Below the pieces are notes generated by a model. The model was not told where the DNA came from. It made no database searches and saw only the letters and a program-made list of their open reading frames with translations. Made by a program: the position numbers and the translations under genes. Positions 41,043-47,123 of a stretch of 47,123 nt of DNA are shown here, piece by piece. This stretch comes from Allosalinactinospora lopnorensis (GTDB lineage Bacteria; Actinomycetota; Actinomycetes; Streptosporangiales; Streptosporangiaceae). Location of the stretch: the NCBI RefSeq assembly GCF_000981225.1, contig NZ_LAJC01000046.1, positions 1-47,123 on the forward strand. Direction: 5' to 3'. Every line of letters starts with the position of its first letter. Positions within the stretch are counted from its first letter, which is position 1.

Positions 41043-41060
41043 GGTTCACATATGCGAACC
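41043..41060. promoter_or_regulatory. IclR-type operator upstream of the iclR-like gene
   Basis: GGTTCACATATGCGAACC: an 18-bp palindrome with a CATATG centre and one mismatched pair. It has the GTTC-N8-GAAC geometry also seen at 46275-46290 and, more weakly, at 39132-39147. Confidence 0.65.
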
Positions 41061-41091
41061 AGTGTAGGCGGCGGGAGGCCGGCCCGTTCCC

Positions 41092-42840
41092 TCAGTGCGA
41101 CTCGCGCGGGACGTCGTGTCCGCTGGCGCCGACGAGGAAGTCCAGGTCGGCGCCCTCGTCCGCCTGGAGGACGTGCTCGCAGTAGAGCCTGGTCCACCCC
41201 CGTTCGGAGTGCGGCGCCGGCGGGGTCCACCCGGCGCGGCGGCGTTCCAGCTCCGCGTCGTCGACCTCAAGGGTGAGGCGGCGCGCGGCCACGTCGAGGG
41301 TGATCTCGTCGCCGTCGCGCACCAGCGCCAGAGGGCCGCCGGCCGCGGCCTCGGGCGCGGTGTGCAGGACAACGGTGCCGTATGCGGTGCCCGACATCCG
41401 CCCGTCGCAGACGCGCACCATGTCGGTCACCCCTTCGGCGAGAAGCTTGGCCGGCAGCGCGACGTTGCTGACCTCCGGCATCCCCGGGTACCCGGCCGGA
41501 CCGCAGTAGCGGAGCACCAGGACGGTGTCGGCGTCGACGTCGAGTTCGGGGTCGTCGGCCGCCGCGTAGTACTCCTCCGGCGAGTCGAAGACGAGCGCCC
41601 TGCCGCGGTGGCGCATCAGGTGTGCACTGGCGGCGGACTGCTTGACGACCGCCCCGTTGGGCGCGAGGTTGCCGCGCAGGACGGCGGTGCCGCTCCCGGC
41701 CGGCTGGAACGGGTCGTGCAGCGGGCGGATGACCTCGCGGTCGTAGCACTCGGCGGCATCGGCGCCCGCCCGGCCGGCGGCGCCGATGGTCTCACCGGTG
41801 ACCGTGAGGGCGTCGGTGTGCAGCAGGTCGCCGAGTTCGGCGACCACCGCGGGCAGGCCGCCCGCGTAGCAGAAGTCCTCCATCAGGAAGCGGCCGCTGG
41901 GCATCAGGTCGAGCAGGGTGGGGACGTCGCGCACCAGGCCGTCGAAGTCGTCGAGGGACAGCCCGACGCCGAGCCGGCCGGCGATGGCCAGCAGGTGGAT
42001 GACGGCGTTGGTGGACCCGCCGATGGCGGCGTTCACCCGGATGGCGTTCTCGAAGGCCCGACGGGTCATGACGGCCGAGGGGCGCAGATCCTCCTCCACC
42101 ATGCCCACGATCCGCTGCCCGGCCCGTTGCGCGGCGGCGTAGCGCCGGGCGTCGACCGCCGGCCACGTCGCGGCGTAGGGCGGCTGCATCCCCAGCGCCT
42201 CGGCCATGCAGGCCATCGTCGAGGCGGTTCCCATGGTCATGCAGTGCCCGTTCGAGCGCGACATGCAGGACTCGGCGAAGGCGCAGTCCGCCTCGCTCAT
42301 GCGCCCGGCCCGCACCTCCTCCTCGAACTTCCAGACGTGGGTGCCGGATCCGATGTCCGCGCCGCGGAACTTCCCGTTGAGCATCGGCCCGCCGGTGACC
42401 ATGAGAGCGGGAAGATCGACGCTGGCCGCCGCCATGAGCAGGCCCGGCGTCGTCTTGTCGCAACCGGAGAGCAGTACCGTCCCGTCGAGCGGGTTGGCCC
42501 GCATGAGCTCCTCGGCCTCCATCGCCAGGAGGTTGCGGTAGAACATCGCGGTGGGGCGGAGGACGGTCTCCCCGAGCGCCATGACGGGGAACTCCAGGGG
42601 GAAACCGCCGGCCTGCCACACCCCGCGCTTGACGGAGTCGGCCAGCCGGGTCAGGTGCGCATTGCACGGGGCGAGCTCCGACCCCGACACGGCGATGCCG
42701 ATGACGGGGCGGCCGTCGAAGACCTCGTCGCTGAAGCCCTGGTTGCGCATCCAGGAGCGGTAGAGCATGCCGGAGCGGCCGTGCGCGCCGAACCAGTGGG
42801 TACTGCGGCGTTCGCTCGCGTTGGCTGCGGAGGTGTCCAT
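41092..42840 (-). CDS. IlvD/Edd-family sugar-acid dehydratase
   Basis: A 582-residue Fe-S dehydratase. The cluster ligands are visible: C59 (APCNAHL), C127 (SGCDKTTPG) and C200 (GHCMTMGTAST). The GSGTHVWKFEEEVRAG insertion and overall length fit the arabonate/xylonate-type sugar-acid dehydratases rather than IlvD proper (whose motif is CxGMGTANSM). It converts an aldonic acid to a 2-keto-3-deoxy acid. Same strand as, and downstream of, the GntP permease gene, separated by 89 bases containing a 20-bp palindrome. The exact sugar is not readable. Confidence 0.9.
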   Translation of the reverse strand: MDTSAANASERRSTHWFGAHGRSGMLYRSWMRNQGFSDEVFDGRPVIGIAVSGSELAPCNAHLTRLADSVKRGVWQAGGFPLEFPVMALGETVLRPTAMFYRNLLAMEAEELMRANPLDGTVLLSGCDKTTPGLLMAAASVDLPALMVTGGPMLNGKFRGADIGSGTHVWKFEEEVRAGRMSEADCAFAESCMSRSNGHCMTMGTASTMACMAEALGMQPPYAATWPAVDARRYAAAQRAGQRIVGMVEEDLRPSAVMTRRAFENAIRVNAAIGGSTNAVIHLLAIAGRLGVGLSLDDFDGLVRDVPTLLDLMPSGRFLMEDFCYAGGLPAVVAELGDLLHTDALTVTGETIGAAGRAGADAAECYDREVIRPLHDPFQPAGSGTAVLRGNLAPNGAVVKQSAASAHLMRHRGRALVFDSPEEYYAAADDPELDVDADTVLVLRYCGPAGYPGMPEVSNVALPAKLLAEGVTDMVRVCDGRMSGTAYGTVVLHTAPEAAAGGPLALVRDGDEITLDVAARRLTLEVDDAELERRRAGWTPPAPHSERGWTRLYCEHVLQADEGADLDFLVGASGHDVPRESH

Positions 42841-42872
42841 CACTGCGCTCCTCGGTGACGTGCGTCGGTGTT

Positions 42873-42892
42873 CGGGTCCGGTACCGGACCCG
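42873..42892. promoter_or_regulatory. Perfect 20-bp palindrome between permease and dehydratase genes
   Basis: CGGGTCCGGTACCGGACCCG, uninterrupted 10+10. It lies 33 bases before the dehydratase ATG. Either an operator for local control of the dehydratase or an mRNA hairpin that sets relative expression after the permease gene. Confidence 0.5.
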
Positions 42893-42929
42893 CCGGCAGG
42901 TGCGTACCCGCGGCGCCGCGGGGTGGGAT

Positions 42930-44315
42930 CTAGATGACGAGGTAGACGGCGAGCACGAGCCCGAAGGTCATGACACCGATGGCGGTTCCCTGCACGGTCC
43001 AGGTCTTGAACGTGGTCTTGGTGTCCATCTCCAGGAATCCGCGCACCAGCCAGAACCCCGAGTCGTTGACATGGGACAGCACGATCGACCCCGCCGCCAT
43101 CGCCAGGATGATCAGGGACAGTTCGAGCTGGGAGAACCCGCCCGACGCCTGGATGGCCGGCGCCATCAGGCCCGCCGCGGTCGTCACGGCGACGGTCGCC
43201 GACCCCTGGGCGACCCGCATGACCACGGCGATGAGGAAGGCCGCGACGACGATCGGCAGTCCCATCTCGTCCAGGGCCTGCGCCATGGCGTCGCCGATAC
43301 CGCTCTCGCTCAGCACGAACCCGAACATGCCGCCCGCGCCGGTCAGCAGGATGATGGTGCACACCGGGGCGAGCGCCTGGTTGACGACGCGCTCCAGCAC
43401 GTTCCCGCCGTGCCGGCGGCGCCAGCCGAGCAGCCACAGCGCGACCAGCACCGTGATCAGCAGCGCGGCCGGCGTCTCCCCGACCGCCTGCAGCGACTGC
43501 ACCCAGACGGCATCGCCGTCGACCGCGCCGTCCGCCGCGAGGGTGGCCAGTCCGGTGTTCAGGAAGATCAGACCGAGGGGGAGCATCAGCAGGAAGAGGA
43601 GGGTGCCGATGTGCGGCGGCGGGCCGAGTTCGTCCTCGCCGTCCACCGCCGGGCCGCTCAGGATCGTCGGAACCGGCAGCTCGAAACGCCGGCCCAGCCA
43701 CAGGCCGAGCAGGTAGCCGCTCAGGTACCAGGTCGGCAGGCCGATGGCGAGACCCATCACGACGACGAGCCCCATGTCCGCGTCGACGATCTCGGCGGCG
43801 GCCACCGGCCCCGGGTGCGGCGGCAGCAGGGCGTGCATGACGATGAACGCCCCGGTGGCGGGGAGCGCGTAGAGCAGCACAGAGCCGCCCAGCCGGCGGG
43901 CCACCGCGAAGATGATCGGCAGCATGACGACGAAGGCGGCGTCCAGGAAGATCGGGAAGCCGAAGAACAGCGACGCCACGCTGAGTGCCAGGGGCGCCCG
44001 CTTCTCCCCGAAGAGCCGCAGCAGCCCGTTCGCGAGGACTCTCGCACCGCCGGAGACTTCGACGAGCCGGCCGAGTATCGCGCCGAACGCGATCAGCAGC
44101 GCGACCGACCCCAGGGTCTGGCCCAGCCCTTCGGTGAGGGTGGGAATCAGATCGCCGACGGGGATGCCGGTGGCGAGCGCGGTCCCGGCGCTTACCAGGA
44201 TCAGCGCCAGGACGGCGTGCAGCCGGACTTTGATGATCAGAAACAGCAGGACGACGATCGAGGACGCGCAGATCGCGAAGAGCCAACCGTCGCTGAGGGC
44301 CGTGGTGTCTTCCAT
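42930..44315 (-). CDS. GntP-family gluconate/sugar-acid:H+ symporter
   Basis: A 461-residue transporter of about 12-14 helices. GntP hallmarks: LIIKVRLHAVLALILVSAGTALATGIPVGD at the start, FGAILGRLVEVSGGARVLAN, the HALLPPHPGPVAAAEIVDADMG substrate/ion motif, and GSIVLSHVNDSGFWLV near the C-terminus. It would import the aldonic acid used by the adjacent dehydratase. ATG 44315 has a weak AGGT site. The SDR gene ends 31 bases upstream on the same strand. Confidence 0.94.
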   Translation of the reverse strand: MEDTTALSDGWLFAICASSIVVLLFLIIKVRLHAVLALILVSAGTALATGIPVGDLIPTLTEGLGQTLGSVALLIAFGAILGRLVEVSGGARVLANGLLRLFGEKRAPLALSVASLFFGFPIFLDAAFVVMLPIIFAVARRLGGSVLLYALPATGAFIVMHALLPPHPGPVAAAEIVDADMGLVVVMGLAIGLPTWYLSGYLLGLWLGRRFELPVPTILSGPAVDGEDELGPPPHIGTLLFLLMLPLGLIFLNTGLATLAADGAVDGDAVWVQSLQAVGETPAALLITVLVALWLLGWRRRHGGNVLERVVNQALAPVCTIILLTGAGGMFGFVLSESGIGDAMAQALDEMGLPIVVAAFLIAVVMRVAQGSATVAVTTAAGLMAPAIQASGGFSQLELSLIILAMAAGSIVLSHVNDSGFWLVRGFLEMDTKTTFKTWTVQGTAIGVMTFGLVLAVYLVI

Positions 44316-44346
44316 GAGGTGACCTGTCCAGAAGGGGGTAGGGGGT

Positions 44347-45126
44347 TCAGCCGCGTCCGGGCAGCCGCAGCCCGTGCAGGCCGCCGTCGACGGTGAGTTC
44401 GGTACCGGTGGTGGCGCCCGCCCGCGGGCCGGCGAGGTAGCTGATGGCCGCGGCGACCTCCTCCGCGCTGACCATGCGGCCGTTGGGCTGGCGTGCCGTC
44501 AGGGCGGCGCGTTCGGCGTTGGGGTCCTCCGCGGCGTCCAGCAGCCGCTGGATCCAGGGGGTGTCGACGGTTCCGGGCAGCACGCAGGTGACCCGGATCC
44601 CGTCGGCCACGTGGTCGGCGGCCATCGCGCGGGTGAGCGCCAGCACGGCGCCTTTGCTCGCCGAGTACACCGCGCGCCGCGGCAGTCCCACGGTGGCCGC
44701 GACGGAACAGGTGTTGACGATGGCGGCATGCGGCGATCGGCGCAGGTGCGGCAGCGCGGCGCGGCTCACCCGGGCGATGCCGACCACGTTGAGGTCGAGG
44801 ACCTCGCGCCACTGGGTGTCGTCGCTGTCCTCGACCGTCCCGCTCGCGCCGATACCCGCGTTGTTGACGACGACGTCGACGCGGCCGAAGCGCGCGGCGG
44901 CCGAAGCGACCGCCGCGTCGACCGAGGCCGTGTCGCGGACGTCGCAGTCGATGCCGGTGAACTCGGGTCGCACCTCGGTGCCCGGCAGGTCCAGCGCCGC
45001 GACGCGTGCTCCGCGGTCGGCCAGTGCGCGGGCGGCGGCCAGCCCGATCCCGGAGGCTCCGCCGGTCACCAGGGCGACCATGCCGGCGAACTCGCGCTCC
45101 CCCGGCGCCGTCTCCTCCTCGTCCAA
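44347..45126 (-). CDS. Short-chain dehydrogenase/reductase
   Basis: A 259-residue NAD(P)-dependent SDR. Cofactor loop TGGASGIG, acidic ALDLPG after the second strand (prefers NAD), NNAG, catalytic Ser in CSVAATVG and YSASK (Tyr-x3-Lys), and C-terminal TGTELTVDGGLHGL. I take the TTG at 45126 as start because AAAGGACTGAAGG precedes it; the next possibility is ATG in MVALVTGG. In the non-phosphorylative fuconate/rhamnonate route an SDR oxidises the C4 hydroxyl of the 2-keto-3-deoxy acid; the neighbours suggest that role here. Confidence 0.87.
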   Translation of the reverse strand: MDEEETAPGEREFAGMVALVTGGASGIGLAAARALADRGARVAALDLPGTEVRPEFTGIDCDVRDTASVDAAVASAAARFGRVDVVVNNAGIGASGTVEDSDDTQWREVLDLNVVGIARVSRAALPHLRRSPHAAIVNTCSVAATVGLPRRAVYSASKGAVLALTRAMAADHVADGIRVTCVLPGTVDTPWIQRLLDAAEDPNAERAALTARQPNGRMVSAEEVAAAISYLAGPRAGATTGTELTVDGGLHGLRLPGRG

Positions 45127-45178
45127 CGCCTTCAGTCCTTTCCGGTCGGTTCGCACTGCGGGGTACGGCGGGCCGGGG

Positions 45179-46213
45179 TCACTCGTAGTCCTCCCCCTCG
45201 TCCTGGATCCGCAGGTACAGATCGCCCCATTCCTCGTGCTCACGGGGCAGCATGTCCCGGGCCTGCTCCGCGAACTCCTCGGCGTCGACGTCGTCGACCA
45301 CCTCGGGGCCGCCGGTCTCGCGCCACTCCTCCAGGACCTCGGTCTCCTCCTGCTCGATGCACGCGCGCACGTCCTCGGAGACCTCCAGGGTGGCGTCCGC
45401 GACATGCGAGCGCTGCTCCGGCGAGAGGTCCTGGAACACGGGGTCGGCGATGACCGGCATGACTCCCTGCACGATGTGCCCCGTCAGGGAGACGTGCGTC
45501 TGGACCTCGTCGAACCGCGAGGTGTGGATGGTGGGCACCGGGTTCTCCTGCGCGTCGATGGCGCCCTGCTGCAGACTGAGATACACCTCGCCCAGCGCCA
45601 TGGGGGTGGCCGTTCCGCCCATCACCTTGGTGTTCGACAGGTACACGGGCGCGCTTGGCACCCGGATCTTGGAGCCCTTGAGGTCGTCGGGGCCGCGGAC
45701 CGGGTGGTTGGCGGTGGTGTGCCGAGTGCCGTAGTACCAGGAGGCCAGCACCCGCAGTCCGGCGTCCCGGCGCAGCCCCTCCCAGACCTCCTCGCCGATC
45801 TCGCCGTTGGTGACCCCGTCGAAGTGGTCGACGTTGCGGAAGGCGTAGGCGGCGTCGAACACCTCGGCCTGGTCGTACCACGAACCGAGGAACGCGGGAC
45901 CGGCGATGGTCATCTCCAGGTTGCCGGTGTGCAGCAACTGCAGCGCCTCTTCCTCGTCGCCGAGCTGCCCGGCGGGGAAGATCTCCAGGTTCACCCCCAC
46001 TTCGGCGAACCGCTCGCGCAGTTCTTCGGCGCCGCACGTGTGCGTGGGGTGCTCCGTGTCGTAGACGTGCGCCAGACGTAGGGTGGTGCCGCCGTCCGGA
46101 GCGGACCGCGATCCCAGGTCCACCGCGTCGAGGTCGGGCGCGTGCCCGACACATCCGCTGACGAGCACCGCCGCCGCGGCGAATACGGACAGCGAGGCGG
46201 CCGGCTTACGCAT
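45179..46213 (-). CDS. TRAP transporter solute-binding lipoprotein (DctP type)
   Basis: A 344-residue extracytoplasmic binding protein. Lipoprotein signal with lipobox VSGC (Cys at about 21). The DctP fold markers follow: LRLAHVYDTEHPTH, NLEIFPAGQLGDEEEALQLLHTGNLEM, DLKGSKIRVPSAPVYL, and the carboxylate-binding Arg in SKIRVP. No DctQ or DctM membrane subunits are in the window, so the partner permease is elsewhere or the gene is an orphan. It lies first in the SDR-GntP-dehydratase strand run, 52 bases before the SDR gene, and is divergent from the second IclR gene. Confidence 0.92.
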   Translation of the reverse strand: MRKPAASLSVFAAAAVLVSGCVGHAPDLDAVDLGSRSAPDGGTTLRLAHVYDTEHPTHTCGAEELRERFAEVGVNLEIFPAGQLGDEEEALQLLHTGNLEMTIAGPAFLGSWYDQAEVFDAAYAFRNVDHFDGVTNGEIGEEVWEGLRRDAGLRVLASWYYGTRHTTANHPVRGPDDLKGSKIRVPSAPVYLSNTKVMGGTATPMALGEVYLSLQQGAIDAQENPVPTIHTSRFDEVQTHVSLTGHIVQGVMPVIADPVFQDLSPEQRSHVADATLEVSEDVRACIEQEETEVLEEWRETGGPEVVDDVDAEEFAEQARDMLPREHEEWGDLYLRIQDEGEDYE

Positions 46214-46273
46214 CTCGGCTCCCTTCCGGCGCGGCGTGCCTCGGATACGTGAGGTGAATCCGGCACTCCGAGT

Positions 46274-46291
46274 CGTTCATTATGCTGAACG
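46274..46291. promoter_or_regulatory. IclR-type operator in the SBP/iclR divergent promoter region
   Basis: CGTTCA-TTATGC-TGAACG: perfect 6-bp arms, GTTC-N8-GAAC geometry. It lies between the divergent TRAP binding-protein gene and iclR gene, so one site could control both. On the minus strand it overlaps CATAAT, a good -10 for the transport/catabolic operon. Confidence 0.6.
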
Positions 46292-46325
46292 CAGGATGTG
46301 GTTCTGTGTCGAGGGAGGGACAGCA

Positions 46326-47108
46326 GTGAGCCAGGAGCGTTCGTTGGCACCCGCCGTCACCCGGGCGGCGGCGATCCTCGACGTGCTCGCCGAACAGCGC
46401 GGGCAGGTCATGAGCCTCACTGAGCTCGCACGCAGGCTCGGCCTCGCCAAGTCGTCGGTCTCCAACATCTGCAACGCCCTTGTGGAGTCCGGGCTGCTGC
46501 GCCGGACACCGGAGGGGTTCGGCCTGGGACGGCGCCTGGTCGGCTACGCCGAGGCGTACCTGGCAGGCATCGACATCATCCACGAGTTCCAGGACGTGTG
46601 CCGCAGCCGCGGCGCGGCGCCCGAGGAAACCATCCAACTGGCGGTACTGGACGAATCGGGGCTCGACGTCGTCTACCTCGCCCGGCGCGACGGCCGGCAC
46701 CCGGTCATCCTGGCCTCGCAGATCGGGCGGCCCCTCCCCGCGACGACCACCGCGACCGGGAAGGCGATGCTCGCCGAGCTCTCCGCGGAGGAGCTGCGTT
46801 CCCGACTGGCCGGCCGCACCCCGCTGCCCAGGCTGACCCCCCGGTCGGTCACGGACCTCACCGAACTGGAACGCGACCTCGCCGCCGCCCGGGAGCGCGG
46901 CTACGCCGTCGACGACGGCGAAACGGTCGAGGGCCTGCTGTGCCTGGCGATGACCGTGCCGGGGACGTCTGCGATCGGGCAGGCCGCGGCGGTCAGCTTC
47001 ACCGGCCTGGCGACCCGGTCCTCCGCGGAGAGGCGCGACGCGCGGGTGGCCGAGCTGCGCGAGCTCACCAAGGAGCTGGGCACCCGGATGGGCGCCCCCT
47101 CGCCCTGA
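46326..47108 (+). CDS. IclR-family regulator (second)
   Basis: A 260-residue IclR protein. Winged helix at about 8-70 (AVTRAAAILDVLAEQRGQVMSLTELARRLGLAKSSVSNICNALVE), effector domain at about 85-255 (IQLAVLDESGLDVVYLARRD, GRPLPATTTATGKAMLAEL). GTG 46326 follows GAGGGAGGG. It is divergent from the TRAP/SDR/GntP/dehydratase operon with a perfect GTTC-N8-GAAC palindrome between. It is probably the operon's specific repressor, while the IclR at 40240 may serve the FAH gene. Confidence 0.92.
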   Translation: MSQERSLAPAVTRAAAILDVLAEQRGQVMSLTELARRLGLAKSSVSNICNALVESGLLRRTPEGFGLGRRLVGYAEAYLAGIDIIHEFQDVCRSRGAAPEETIQLAVLDESGLDVVYLARRDGRHPVILASQIGRPLPATTTATGKAMLAELSAEELRSRLAGRTPLPRLTPRSVTDLTELERDLAAARERGYAVDDGETVEGLLCLAMTVPGTSAIGQAAAVSFTGLATRSSAERRDARVAELRELTKELGTRMGAPSP

Positions 47109-47123
47109 GGCCACTGTTCCTCG

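Noticed and set aside
42855-44396. A 513-codon plus-strand open frame opposite the GntP gene
   Set aside because: Its His/Asp/Arg/Gln-rich composition is the antisense image of membrane-helix codons; GntP on the other strand is certain.
1-47123. CRISPR arrays, tRNA and rRNA genes
   Set aside because: I looked for regularly spaced direct repeats, CCA-ended cloverleaf-like segments and conserved rRNA stretches and saw none; a tRNAscan or Infernal run would settle it.

Overview
This window is a high-GC actinomycete chromosome segment. Evidence: GC-saturated third codon positions, many GTG starts, an XRE/DUF397 pair, a GAF-ANTAR protein, an ECF sigma factor with a C-terminal SnoaL-like domain, and DUF2795/DUF2267 stress-type proteins. 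The mix fits Streptomyces/Nocardiopsis-like lineages; I cannot name the species. No rRNA, tRNA or CRISPR array is visible.

The most interesting content is a pair of related conflict/signalling modules on the minus strand, about 25 kb apart. Module 2 (31661 down to 28371) is crp-type regulator, class III cyclase-like protein, degenerate P-loop protein, and a three-helix membrane protein that I recognise as the Pycsar effector (PycTM, formerly DUF5706) type. Module 1 (5978 down to the left edge) is crp-type regulator, cyclase-like protein, two-helix membrane protein, soluble helical protein, and a single-pass membrane protein whose 3' end is cut by an IS630 element. Both Crp proteins keep the Glu and Arg of the cyclic-nucleotide phosphate-binding cassette, so each module pairs a possible cNMP maker with a possible cNMP receptor. 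Inside each module two proteins carry the same short Gly-rich tail or head motif, which recalls paired amyloid-signalling motifs of bacterial NLR/effector systems.

Layout. 0-6 kb: IS630 and module 1. 6.4-14.9 kb: GNAT, AlkZ-like glycosylase (frameshifted), Rv2629-type release factor homologue, two small stress proteins, GAF-ANTAR, a LuxR-type two-component pair and a membrane protein. 14.9-17.1 kb: XRE/DUF397 and a three-gene small-protein operon. 17.3-20.8 kb: 5-FCL-like protein, GyrI-like, HhH protein, ArsR-SRPBCC pair and an IS5-type relic. 20.8-26.5 kb: ECF sigma factor, AcoR-like regulator and acoABC (acetoin dehydrogenase E1alpha, E1beta, E2). 27-28.1 kb: methyltransferase and PEBP protein. 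28.4-31.7 kb: module 2. 31.9-35.3 kb: MFS exporter, TnpB remnant, BNR-repeat protein and MoaD-like protein. 35.6-39 kb: AnmK, sodium:solute symporter and a haloacid dehalogenase. 39.1-47.1 kb: a sugar-acid catabolic cluster (FAH hydrolase, IlvD/Edd dehydratase, GntP permease, SDR, TRAP binding protein) with two IclR regulators. The enzyme set fits a non-phosphorylative dehydratase, 4-dehydrogenase, diketo-acid hydrolase route.

A caution for every reader: at about a dozen places a reading frame breaks exactly as if one C or G had been lost from a short C/G run, and adding one base restores a full-length family protein with the expected stop. This looks like homopolymer collapse in the sequencing rather than a dozen real pseudogenes. 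Several genes marked pseudogene below are probably intact in the organism.
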